64,000 nucleotides of DNA from Paracoccus onubensis (lineage in GTDB: Bacteria; Pseudomonadota; Alphaproteobacteria; Rhodobacterales; Rhodobacteraceae): contig NZ_QZCG01000015.1 in NCBI RefSeq assembly GCF_003591515.1, positions 62,001 through 126,000 of the forward strand, in the 5' to 3' direction. The notes beneath the pieces are model-generated. The model was not told the origin of the DNA, did no database searches, and saw nothing but the letters and a program-made list of their open reading frames with translations. Numbering within the stretch: the stretch's first letter is position 1; every line of letters begins with the position of its first letter. Shown here one piece after another: positions 49,468-57,213 of this stretch. The translations under genes were made by a program, and so were the position numbers.

Positions 49468-49998
49468 GATCGCACTCTCGCACCAAATCTTCCTCACTGG
49501 CCAATGAAACCTGCCTCTCAGCCCGCCGAGAAGAAAGTGAGCGTTCAAATCTGGCTGAACGCTCAGCGCTATGAACCCAAGAGCCACCGTCCGGACTGCA
49601 CCGTATTTTGCCAGCAGGCGCAGCAGAACAGCACCAGTCCAATCAATCCGATCGTAATGCTGGAATGCCCATCGTTATCTTACCGCCGTGAGCAGTGCTA
49701 TCACCAACTCTCATCACCCCCTTACCGTCTATTTTTACGAGGCTTGATCCCTTGGTCATCTTGTCCGGGCCGGGCATACCGGTGCACATGCATTGACCTC
49801 CCTCGACGGCCAGAGGGATGCCATTAAATTTCACGAAACTTTGCCCACCCGAAATGACCGGGCCACCAACATGCGGCTTCGGACCAGGATCCACTTTGGG
49901 GCAAATATGCATGTGTCCTACGAGCGCGATTGGCTTACCCATCACATTCTCCTCCCGATTTCTGCGGGTAAATGCCATGGATCCTCATCCGATGAGTA
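49463..49998. repeat. Direct repeat copy A containing a PAAR gene
   Basis: This segment of about 536 bases is repeated at 55333-55880 with high identity over the PAAR gene and the flanks on both sides. The main difference is a small indel near 49593 (copy B has extra bases). It includes the PAAR coding region, its ribosome-binding site and the bases upstream that encode the tail YSSDEDPWHLPAEIGRRM in copy B. The upstream edge is exactly where the IS element is inserted. Confidence 0.85.
49643..49942 (-). CDS. PAAR-domain protein, T6SS spike tip (copy A)
   Basis: The 99-residue protein starts MGKPIALVGHMHICPKVDPG and contains PHVGGPVISGGQ, VEGGQCMCTGMPGPD and RVGDSTAHGGKITMGIP, the histidines and cysteine expected to bind zinc at the tip of a PAAR cone. 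PAAR proteins sharpen VgrG and carry effectors. GGAGGAG before ATG 49942 fixes the start. It is nearly identical to copy B at 55525-55824. Here the gene upstream has been interrupted by an IS element, and no effector gene lies beside it, so it may be an orphan. Confidence 0.9.
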   Translation of the reverse strand: MGKPIALVGHMHICPKVDPGPKPHVGGPVISGGQSFVKFNGIPLAVEGGQCMCTGMPGPDKMTKGSSLVKIDGKGVMRVGDSTAHGGKITMGIPALRSD

Positions 49999-50849
49999 GG
50001 TCGTGTTGACAAAAGGGATTCCCCTCGGGCGTAGGGCATGCTTCAAGCTGGCATCTGCGATGGAGACCAGCTTGGCACGAGATCTTATGTCGGACCAGGA
50101 ATGGGCGTTCTTTGAGCGCTTCATCCTTTCCGTCCGAGCCCCGAACGGAGGCAAGCCGACCAACCACCGCCTCGTCCTTGATGGCATTTTCTGGATTGCC
50201 CGAACCGGAGCGCCATGGCGGGACCTACCTGCCGAGTTCGGCAAATGGTCAAGCGTCTATCGACAGTTCCGGTGCTGGACGCTGGTGGGCCTGTGGGAGG
50301 ACATCATGGATGCCCTCAACCAAAGCGGGACCGTACCAAGCGCGCTGCAAATGATCGACAGCACCGTGATCCGCGCCCACCATCAGGCAGCCGGCGCTAA
50401 AGGGGGACTCCGCGACAGGGTTTCGGCCGTTCTCGAGGTGGCTTTACGACCAAGATCCACCTCCTCGTCAACGCGCACGGGCTACCTATGAGGACAGAGA
50501 TCACGCCGGGCCAGACGTCGGACTATCTCGGTTTCGACTTGGTGATGGCGGACAATCTGCCCCGCCCGAGCGTGCTGCTTGCAGATCGCGGCTATGATGC
50601 TGACAGCACCAGGTCGATCATGGAGAGGCGCAACGTGCTGCCCGTGATACCGATGCGCAAGTCCCGCAAGAAGCGGATTGGTGTCGATCGCTCGCTGTAT
50701 TGCCTGCGTAATCTGGTCGAACGCTGCTTCAACAAGCTCAAGAACGTCAGGCGTGTCGCGACCCGCTACGACAAGACGGCGGAAAGCTTTCTAGGCTTCA
50801 TTGACATCACGTCGATCCGCCTCTGGCTCCGTCATTTGTCAACATGACC
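49999..50849 (+). mobile_element. IS5-family insertion sequence (IS427 group), 851 bp
   Basis: The element begins GGTCGTGTTGACAAA and ends TTTGTCAACATGACC, which are imperfect terminal inverted repeats (one internal mismatch over the 15 bases). TA is present at both borders (49997-49998 and 50850-50851), consistent with the two-base target duplication of this group. It holds two overlapping transposase frames. Both ends and all DDE motifs are present, so it may still be active. Confidence 0.88.
50060..50847 (+). CDS. IS427-group transposase, two frames joined by -1 frameshift
   Basis: The first frame (50060-50491) has DQEWAFFERFILSVRAPNGGKPTNHRLVLDGIFWIARTGAPWRDLP and the first catalytic aspartate in MIDSTVIRAHHQAAGAKGG. 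The second frame lies at -1 (annotated start 50488, but open from about 50400, with QGFGRSRGGFTTKIHL) and carries LADRGYDAD and ERCFNKLKNVRRVATRYDK, the second D and E. A slippery AAAGGGGG at about 50399-50406 is the likely frameshift site. This two-frame layout is normal for the group and not a mutation. The fused product would be about 260 residues. Confidence 0.85.
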
Positions 50850-51227
50850 TAGGTTTTCTGAAATAAAAAACAGCGGCCTGAATGAAATCGCCTTGATGAC
50901 GAATACGATTGCTGGAAAAATATATGCGACAACAAAGCAGAGTGATCCGGCAAACAGTAGTACGCCCGCAAGGTTGATATTTGGTTTGTTGCCCTGTGCC
51001 CATGACAAAAGCCCGCCATCGCCTGTCGCTAATAAGAAGATATCGAGAAAAAGAACAATAAATATTATTCTAGTCGCCCAGGAAATTTCCCACGCCTTGT
51101 CTACAACGAAGGTGGCAGCTGACGAAAGAAACCTCGAAAGCTCCGACGCGATTCCCGGCTTTGACATAACGAATTCCCTAATCTGACTATCGATATAAGT
51201 GACTATTCTAAGGAATAATTCCGTCAC
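50832..51227 (-). CDS. Small membrane protein whose 3' end was replaced by the IS element
   Basis: The 131-residue protein has three hydrophobic segments (ATRIIFIVLFLDIFLLAT, NLAGVLLFAGSLCFVVAYIF, FPAIVFVIKAISF). The last residues (after ISENL) are read from inside the IS. Without the IS and one TA, the frame would end ISENLLIG and a stop. The start may be GTG 51227 or ATG 51167, the latter with AGGGA before it. I do not recognise the family; its position next to a PAAR gene suggests a membrane immunity protein for a lost T6SS effector, but this is a guess. Confidence 0.55.
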   Translation of the reverse strand: MTELFLRIVTYIDSQIREFVMSKPGIASELSRFLSSAATFVVDKAWEISWATRIIFIVLFLDIFLLATGDGGLLSWAQGNKPNINLAGVLLFAGSLCFVVAYIFPAIVFVIKAISFRPLFFISENLGHVDK

Positions 51228-51242
51228 CCAAATAGCCTCAAG

Positions 51243-52439
51243 CTAGATTTGAAGTATCTTCGCACCTTTTAGCAGCCTGTCAACATCCCGATCTGCCACG
51301 CAGAGCGCTGCCAACCCGCACCGCCGTCGATCATGAATGAACGTCACATCCGCAGCCCATGCGGCGAGCAGCAGTTGGGAGGTCCGCGTCCGGTTTGCCC
51401 GTGCGATGGTGGTCAACGGAGTCTTGGCGCTCCGGTCTCCTGTGCTGCGAGCCTGCGCTGGACTACTCCACTGGTTCAGGAACGCATCCAGCGTCTCTAG
51501 TCGAAACCCAACCATCCTGTCGTTGAACCGATGGTCGGGGACCAGCACCTCATCGACCATCAGCCCTCGCAACAGATCAACGCTTACACCTAGATGGCGC
51601 GCTGCGTCCTGAGCATTGATCAGATCCTTCAGCGTCGGGGCGGGCTCCGCGATCAGGGACGGATCGACCTCATCGCGGGCACCGGCACGAATGCCGTGCC
51701 GGGCCTTCAGCACCTGAACGGTAATTTTCAAGCCGATACCATGAATGGTGCAGAGCGAGCGCAACGTGGTCGGCCGCGGAATACCGCACGTCTCGATGCC
51801 AAACACTTTCTCCTGATGGGTGAAGCGGAAATCCTCGCCGACATATTCGGCGAGAACGGCGCAGATCGGTTGATAGGCATCTCGATCTTTGCGGAAGTAG
51901 AATGGATCGAAGGCCCGGTCGAAGGCGTGGTGATAGTCGTTGCCATATCGTCCGCGACCGACATGCGGGCGCAGAAAATCCTTGATGGCCCCGCGCCCCT
52001 GGATCAAAACCTCCGCCCCGATATGGCCGTGTTGGCGAAGTTCATCGGCAGATATGCCCTCCTAGCTGGCCTGCGGTCCACGGTTGGCCAATGCGCCGAG
52101 AACTTCCGCTGTATGAACGACGACATCAAGCTGCACACTGTCGATCCAACGGCCGGTGGATCGACCGTCGAGGCGTTCGATGATGGAGCTTTCGAGAGCA
52201 GTCGCTTGGTCAGGAAAAGCTGGCGGCGCTTGCGCCGCCATCAGTGCCGGGATCATCCGGGACAGATCGGATTGTATCCGCGCCTTTTTCGGAGGCGTGA
52301 CTGCCATCAGCCTGATACCATGCTCGGCGCAGACATGGTTGGCATCGATCAACCAATCCGTCCGCCCGATGCAGGTTGCCCACATGTCGCCTTTGGCCTG
52401 CCCGGCGATACAGATCGGACAAAACCGATAGCTATCCGG
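51243..52439 (-). pseudogene. TniQ-like transposition protein gene with an in-frame stop
   Basis: Two adjacent frames in phase, separated only by a TAG at 52062-52064, give a TniQ-like sequence: a CxxC-like start (FCPICIAGQAKGD), MWATCIGRTDWLIDANHVCAEHGIRLM, then after the stop RGAIKDFLRPHVGRGRYGNDYHHAFDRAFDPFYF, and two later HTH-like segments (DAARHLGVSVDLLRGLMVDEVLV). TniQ proteins assist target choice of Tn7-like and Tn5053-like elements. No tniA or tniB is nearby. The 5' end is cut off where an IS630 fragment begins. Family assignment is moderate. Confidence 0.55.
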
Positions 52440-52440
52440 T

Positions 52441-52507
52441 GCGCATTGCCTTCCTCTACAAACGCCACAACGCGCTCCCGCAATTCAATGGGATGTGGTT
52501 TGCCCAT
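52441..52507 (-). pseudogene. IS630-family transposase 5' stub
   Basis: ATG 52507 on the minus strand opens MGKPHPIELRERVVAFVEEG-NAH, the usual start of an IS630-type transposase (S-x-DLRxRVVxxVxxG). It breaks after about 23 codons into the TniQ-like pseudogene. Only this fragment remains. The following gap 52508-52650 has nothing recognised. Confidence 0.6.
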
Positions 52508-52650
52508 GATCGATCTCCATATTTGCCTCAATGACAGGGAATCAGAGCAAAAAGGCTTTGGGAATCCCGAATCCGATCAGCTTGGGAACGCTCTAATTTG
52601 GGTCTCCCGCTTCTGCCTATACAGGACAGGGATGTAAGTATGACAATGTT

Positions 52651-53010
52651 TTATTCTGCTACGTTCACGTCAAATTCGAAATGGATGGTGCCATAGGGGA
52701 ACTCAACCCCTTTGTCGGCGCGGTCGATGACTCCCGCATTTGCGAGGGTGGTCACATCGCGATGCACGGCCTGCACATCCCGGCCGACCCGGCGAGCAAC
52801 TTCTCGGATTGGCAGGGTGCCTTGCCCGGCCAATGCTTTCACAATGGCAAGCCGCAACGGAGCGAAGACTCGATGCATGTCATCGTAGCTGGCGAAATTC
52901 AATGTGGGAACCGCCTCGACACCTTTTCCTGCAAGGGCGAGTTTCACCGCTTCGACAAACTCAAATTTGGTATCGGCCATAGTGTTCAGACGAATGGTCA
53001 GCGTACTCAT
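52651..53010 (-). CDS. HTH regulator/antitoxin of the HVO_A0114 type
   Basis: The 119-residue protein has a winged HTH (FAPLRLAIVKALAGQGTLPIREVARRVGRDVQAVHRDVTTLANAGVIDRADKGVEFPYGTIHFEFDV) of the MarR-like HVO_A0114 family, often the antitoxin partner of a TumE-type (DUF6516) toxin. Its ATG overlaps the stop of a toxin-like frame (ATGA at 53007-53010), as expected for such a pair. It is probably intact, although the toxin seems truncated. Confidence 0.8.
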   Translation of the reverse strand: MSTLTIRLNTMADTKFEFVEAVKLALAGKGVEAVPTLNFASYDDMHRVFAPLRLAIVKALAGQGTLPIREVARRVGRDVQAVHRDVTTLANAGVIDRADKGVEFPYGTIHFEFDVNVAE

Positions 53011-53168
53011 TTCAGTATCCTTTCCATATCGGCCCAGAAGGCATCGTAGAGCATTCCCAAGGATGCAACCTCGGCAGGCTCTTCGCGATCTTCAATGTGC
53101 CGATGATCTCCCTTGCCCCATTTGACGCATTCACATAAGAACCAGCCAGTATTTGAACGAATGCGCAC
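53007..53168 (-). pseudogene. C-terminal remnant of a TumE/DUF6516-type toxin
   Basis: The frame reads from GTG 53168: RIRSNTGWFLCECVKWGKGDHRHIEDREEPAEV...FWADMERILK, stop at 53007-53009. The GKGDHRH motif and the final FxADxE are typical of TumE toxins of about 100 residues. Here only 53 codons precede the stop, and an in-frame TGA lies just upstream, so the N-terminus is missing. The gap 53169-53463 beyond it contains no gene I can support; its last 60 bases could encode the end of a TraC-like protein. Confidence 0.55.
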
Positions 53169-53463
53169 TACCTGAGATCAGAGCGGGAAGATATCACAAC
53201 GCGACTTCAAAAGAGCCGTGTAAACAATTACGGTGTGGATTTTCTTGACCAATACAGCCCCCGCGTTGTTATCCGTAACAACACCGTGTGGCATTGTCAA
53301 TTACAACAGCCCCTTGAGCGAGTGATCATACTGATCGTGAGATCAAATTCCAATTTGGGCAGATATTCAGCTCCGATCATGATGGAGTACTTCCTGACTG
53401 AAATCATAGAAACCGAGCGGAGAGTTAAGAATGCGCCCACAGGGAGCGCAGGCGCGACATGAC

Positions 53464-53650
53464 ATGCGCACCTGGCAGATCGAGCGTCGCAAGCGCACAC
53501 GGCATCTGATTGAACTCGGCGGACTCATCAAGAAGGCGCGGATCGTGAACCTCACCGGTGACGACCGTGCCATGATCTACGGGGCGCTGATCTGGATGGC
53601 TGACAAGCTCAACAGCGAGGACGGCGAACACGCGCGAGTGCTCTGGACCG
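53464..53650 (+). pseudogene. Conjugal transfer TraD-like fragment
   Basis: ATG 53464 opens MRTWQIERRKRTRHLIELGG, continues LIKKARIVNLTGDDRAMIYGALIWMADKLNSEDGEHARVLW and then loses similarity at about 53650. This is the small TraD protein (about 70-100 residues) of Ti-plasmid-type transfer regions. The frame runs on to 53877 but from 53650 it is antisense to the DUF1311-like fragment. No relaxase or other transfer genes are in the window. Confidence 0.65.
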
Positions 53651-53895
53651 GAAACCCCCGCAGAGCTGAATTCGCACTCCGCATCTCGAAACGAGTTCCA
53701 AGCACGCTGTGCCGCGACAAGTTGCTCTTTGGTCTCGGCATTGCCCGTCAGTCGCGTTTCCATCTCTCCATAGAGTTTATTGAGTTCGGCATCGGATGCC
53801 TTATCGGCTTCTGTCACGCAATTGTTCATATCCGCTTGAGAAAGCGCATCATCCATGCAGCTATCTGCATGGGATGAAAGCGGCAAAACGATCAC
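53650..53895 (-). pseudogene. DUF1311/LprI-like fragment
   Basis: On the minus strand GTG 53895 leads to SHADSCMDDALSQADMNNCVTEADKASDAELNKLYGEMETRLTGNAETKEQLVAAQRAWNSFRDAECEF. The C(x)nNxC, LNxxY and QRAWxxFRDAEC pattern is that of DUF1311 (lysozyme-inhibitor LprI N-terminal). The signal peptide is too short and the C-terminus changes near 53650 into the antisense of the TraD-like fragment. So both ends are damaged. Confidence 0.65.
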
Positions 53896-54045
53896 CGCAG
53901 CGGGTGAGAAAAATCTGCCAAAGTAGTGTTAAGACAGGTACACAAACCCACGTGAAGCGTAGCCATCTGAAATGAATGCACAATTTGGTTGCATTTGCGT
54001 GTGACCTCCATAGTGTTTCTTGAGAATCAGAAACTGTGTATGAAT

Positions 54046-54987
54046 ATGGTACTGACGGTAGAAGCTTCCGAATATCTCGAGCGCGCGATAGAATACCGAG
54101 ATCGTGATCGACGCCATATTGCCGGTGAAGTATCGAGACTCTGGGTGCAGATCGTTTCGCGGATCGATGACCCAACTCCCTGCATGTCTAGATTTATCGA
54201 ATGGAAAAATAGTCTAAAGCGTCAGTTATTCACTTCCGACCTGTGCCTGCTCGCGCGCGTCTGTTCGAGTTCTATTCCGCTCAAAGGGTACGCGATAGAC
54301 TTTGCGGTGGAAGCCGCCAAGATCCTTCAGAACGAGCGTATGGAGGCTGAGCAGAAGGTTGAAGGCTTCTGCGAAATAGCACGCTCTATCTTTGTTCTAA
54401 ATCCTGGAGAAGCGAATTGCTATTTTGACCAAGCAGTCGAGGTCGCAGGTAGGATGGGACAAGAGCACCTAGACTATTGGAAAGCAGTCATAGAGCTGTC
54501 TGAGCAAGCAGCGACAATAGATTCACCCCAACCCGAGTTAGCATATCGTGTCTCTCGCGGCGCCGAGGTCGCCTATGAATACGTCGCCCGCGACAAGTAC
54601 TTTGACTGGGAAGGTACCGTGGAGGCAATTACGATGCTCTGTCCTGCATCGTCGCTCGCAATACTAAGCCGCTGGAGAGATCGAGATTTTGGGTGGCAAG
54701 AGCGAATTCTTCCGATGGCGTTGTCGAAGCTGGTTGATATGGGCGAAATCAGCCACCTAGGGCAACTATCCACGATCGGATTTGATATTCACTCACGGAC
54801 ACGCGACCTCCCAATCGTAAGAGTGATTCAACAACTCGAAGATCAGCACGGTAGCAGCGAGCGAAGTGCGGAGGAGAAAAGAAAGAAGCTTCGAGAACGC
54901 CTCGAACGCCTAGACAGCATGGTTCGATTGTCGGAGTTGCTCGCACGCGATATTCAGCATGAGCTTGATGAACTGGACGGAAGTTAG
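54046..54987 (+). CDS. Unrecognised all-helical protein, possibly the C-terminal part of a larger one
   Basis: From an ATG at 54046 the frame gives 313 residues (53989 is the longest start). The sequence is helical and repeat-like (VEASEYLERAIEYRD, FAVEAAKILQNERMEAEQKV, SIFVLNPGEANCYFDQAVEVAGRMG, FDWEGTVEAITMLCPASSLAILSRWRDRDFGWQERILPMALSKLVDMGEI), ending in a charged coiled coil (EEKRKKLRERLERLDSMVRLSELLARDIQHELDEL). It looks like the helical-repeat end of a large NTPase-type defence protein whose front is missing, but I cannot name the family. The base composition is lower in GC than the core. The 53896-54045 gap holds nothing else recognised. Confidence 0.5.
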   Translation: MVLTVEASEYLERAIEYRDRDRRHIAGEVSRLWVQIVSRIDDPTPCMSRFIEWKNSLKRQLFTSDLCLLARVCSSSIPLKGYAIDFAVEAAKILQNERMEAEQKVEGFCEIARSIFVLNPGEANCYFDQAVEVAGRMGQEHLDYWKAVIELSEQAATIDSPQPELAYRVSRGAEVAYEYVARDKYFDWEGTVEAITMLCPASSLAILSRWRDRDFGWQERILPMALSKLVDMGEISHLGQLSTIGFDIHSRTRDLPIVRVIQQLEDQHGSSERSAEEKRKKLRERLERLDSMVRLSELLARDIQHELDELDGS

Positions 54988-55332
54988 GCTACTTTCTGTT
55001 GGGGGTTATCCGAACCAATCTGCCCCGCCAGCTAAACCGGCTTATTGCGCTTGCAGCGAACGGCAGGAATGACGGGTCGCACCGCAGCATCAAAACCACC
55101 GGTGGAGGTCGGCTCTGGGCCGTGTCGCTACCGACGACAGCGGATGAGCTGGTCCGCCGAGTTGACCTTCACTGCTACAATGAGTCGACTTGGCGCGGCC
55201 ATGAGGCAATCATGCGGATGCTCCCCGTTCTGGGAGCACCTCTCTGTGAAACAGAAAGCAAAACTTCCTGAAACGCCACAAAATTGTGGATTGCCAGGAT
55301 ATACTTCCTCCGCAACTGATGCAGATCAAAGA
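54988..55332. other. Gap between the helical-repeat fragment and repeat copy B
   Basis: The 345 bases contain a possible 90-codon frame (54999-55271, start GTG or TTG) without recognised similarity or a convincing ribosome-binding site. The string GCAGCGAACGGCA at about 55055 also occurs near 48955, so both gaps may hold pieces of one scattered sequence. Nothing else is supported. Confidence 0.4.
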
Positions 55333-55880
55333 CTTAAGGTCGCACTCCCGCACCAAATCTTCCTCACTGGCCAATGAAAACTTCCTCTCAGTTCGCCGAG
55401 AAGAAAGTGTGTGGTCAAATCTGGCTGAAAGTTCAGCACTATGTGCCCTGAAGCCACCGTCCGGACCCATTGAGGCAACACACTGTATTTCGTCGGCAAC
55501 CGCAGCAGAACACCGCCAGTCCAATCAGTCCGATCGTAATGCTGGAATACCCATCGTGATTTTACCGCCGTGAGCAGTACTATCACCCACTCTCATTACC
55601 CCCTTACCGTTAATCTTCACGAGGCTTGACCCCTTACTCATCTTGTCCGGACCAGGCATACCGGTGCACATACACTGACCACCCTCGACGGCCAGAGGGA
55701 TGCCATTAAATTTCACGAAGCTTTGCCCACCCGAAATGACCGGGCCACCAACATGCGGCTTCGGGCCAGGATCCACTTTGGGGCAAATATGCATGTGTCC
55801 TACGAGCGCGATTGGCTTGCCCATCACATTCTCCTCCCGATTTCTGCGGGTAAATGCCATGGATCCTCATCCGATGAGTA
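55333..55880. repeat. Direct repeat copy B containing a PAAR gene
   Basis: This is the second copy of the segment at 49463-49998. The identity ends at CCGATGAGTA (55871-55880), inside the last codons of the CDC123-like gene, and on the other side near the string CGCAC(T/C)C(T/C)CGCACC at 55341. The two copies lie in the same orientation 5.9 kb apart, so recombination between them could delete everything from the IS element to the fragment at 54 kb. Confidence 0.85.
55525..55824 (-). CDS. PAAR-domain protein, T6SS spike tip (copy B)
   Basis: The 99 residues are the same as copy A except for a few substitutions (for example MSKGSSLVKINGKG against MTKGSSLVKIDGKG). Metal-site elements HMHICPKVDPG, GGQCMCTGMPGPD and DSTAHGG are kept. 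The ATG at 55824 overlaps the stop of the CDC123-like gene (TGATG), so its translation is coupled to that gene. It closes the effector operon that begins with vgrG and is likely the tip that caps this VgrG. Confidence 0.92.
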   Translation of the reverse strand: MGKPIALVGHMHICPKVDPGPKPHVGGPVISGGQSFVKFNGIPLAVEGGQCMCTGMPGPDKMSKGSSLVKINGKGVMRVGDSTAHGGKITMGIPALRSD

Positions 55881-56648
55881 ACGCACTGCTTTTTCCACAT
55901 GTTGTTTTTTGAAATCTGATGATACATATCGAAATGTTCCATCAAAATCACCACCGCCAACCCAAGAAAACAAACATGGGTCAGTAAGTGAATTAAACGG
56001 ATTAAGTTCAATCAGAGTTGTTTTGCACTTTCCATCTGCATCCTTATGCACAAAAACATCAGCCACAACAGAATCCATATGTAAAACCTCAACAAGGCGG
56101 GATGAAAAGGAGGCAAGAGATGCCTTAATTATCTTTAGATCTTCATGAATCAATTTGTAAAATTGATTGCAGTGGTATTGAGAGACGCCTAAGTTTTGGC
56201 GATCAGATATGAATATGCGGAATTCAGTTCCCGGATGTATATCCACCCATGGAGATGCAGAAATACAAAAAGGACTTCTAAATTTCAATCTGTTGCGAAG
56301 AAAATTTTCTATTCTATGATCCGGCCAACGTACATTCGAATTGAAATCTCTCATGGAGAATATCGGAGAATATGCAAAAGGATTTTGCTTAAACATCCCG
56401 TAGCTTGTTTTTATGAATATACCCTTCGGGTACTTTTCCAACTCCCCGCTTATGAATTCCTCAATATCGAGGGAAAAATCGAGAACTTTCGGGATATTGA
56501 ACTCGTTTCTCAGCGTCTCAAATGAAGAGGACAGAGCGAAGATGTCTTGTTGATTCAAATAATGGATGCCCATTGGCATGGAGATTGCTCTGATCTCAGC
56601 CGGCCAATTCTCTGCAAAGGTTAGCTCTATTGAATCATCATAAGACAT
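55824..56648 (-). CDS. CDC123/D123-like ATP-grasp protein in a T6SS effector operon
   Basis: The 274-residue protein has the D123 pattern: IFIKTSYGMFKQNPF (lysine), FRIFISDRQNLGVSQYHCNQFY, VVADVFVHKDADGKCKTTLIELNPFNSLTDPCLFSW. In eukaryotic CDC123 this RxF...SQY...DVxxD...xxEINPF(G) set forms the ATP-binding site of a divergent ATP-grasp enzyme. Bacterial relatives are known from conflict-type gene clusters. It overlaps the immunity gene upstream (TAATG) and PAAR downstream (TGATG). The last 18 residues (YSSDEDPWHL...) come from the repeat segment. It may modify the effector or immunity protein, or be a second effector; this is unproven. Confidence 0.75.
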   Translation of the reverse strand: MSYDDSIELTFAENWPAEIRAISMPMGIHYLNQQDIFALSSSFETLRNEFNIPKVLDFSLDIEEFISGELEKYPKGIFIKTSYGMFKQNPFAYSPIFSMRDFNSNVRWPDHRIENFLRNRLKFRSPFCISASPWVDIHPGTEFRIFISDRQNLGVSQYHCNQFYKLIHEDLKIIKASLASFSSRLVEVLHMDSVVADVFVHKDADGKCKTTLIELNPFNSLTDPCLFSWVGGGDFDGTFRYVSSDFKKQHVEKAVRYSSDEDPWHLPAEIGRRM

Positions 56649-57211
56649 TACAATTCTACTATCTCAGCTTTTTCTAGATCACCAGGAAGTTGCCAACGCG
56701 GCGAACCTCCATCCTCCGATACAAAAAGCTTCTCGAATACAAATTCTCTAAAGTCGTTGGCCACAATGCCAATAGGGAGAGGGCCATCATCTTCCACATC
56801 CCAGTCTTGTGCATTTCGCCACCAAAATATTATACGCCCATATGAATTGCCATCAGTTGATATGCAGATCAGATTCGACCCGCTATCAAGTCCAATGACT
56901 ACATGAGATTCCGCCCAAATGCTTGGGTTTGAACTGTTCCATTTTGCAAATGTATTCCAGTCGAATAATAGATCAAGGCCTGTTATTTCTTCAATGTCAT
57001 TTTCGTCAGCGACTTCCTCATCAACATTATTCTTGAATTCAAGGGGGTAAAGAGCACCTCCATTATATTTTGCCATAAATGACTTGTAATCTGAAGGTAG
57101 ACTCTTTCCAGAATCTATTTCCCATTTTTTAATTGCATCGATACTGGGATTCTCTGGCCAGGATTCTTCATCAGAAGAATAGGGTGGATGACGTAGCTTA
57201 ACCTGGGCCAT
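56648..57211 (-). CDS. SMI1/KNR4 (SUKH) family immunity protein
   Basis: The 187-residue protein has the SUKH signature: IDAIKKWEIDSGKSLPSDYKSFMAKYNGGALYPL, an acidic insert, LLFDWNTFAKWN, WAESHVVIGLDSGSNLICISTDGNSYGRIIFWW and NDFREFVFEKLF at the end. SUKH proteins neutralise nuclease toxins of contact-dependent and type VI systems. It follows the WHH nuclease gene by two bases, the expected effector-immunity order. The gene is AT-rich compared with vgrG, as usual for such cargo. Confidence 0.9.
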   Translation of the reverse strand: MAQVKLRHPPYSSDEESWPENPSIDAIKKWEIDSGKSLPSDYKSFMAKYNGGALYPLEFKNNVDEEVADENDIEEITGLDLLFDWNTFAKWNSSNPSIWAESHVVIGLDSGSNLICISTDGNSYGRIIFWWRNAQDWDVEDDGPLPIGIVANDFREFVFEKLFVSEDGGSPRWQLPGDLEKAEIVEL

Positions 57212-57213
57212 TT

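Noticed and set aside
50003..50847. Two overlapping transposase frames as a damaged gene
   Set aside because: This two-frame arrangement with AAAGGGGG slippage is normal in the IS427 group, so I call the element intact rather than broken.
53431..53877. A single 148-residue plus-strand gene
   Set aside because: Only its first 62 codons from 53464 look like TraD; the rest is the antisense of a DUF1311-like fragment.
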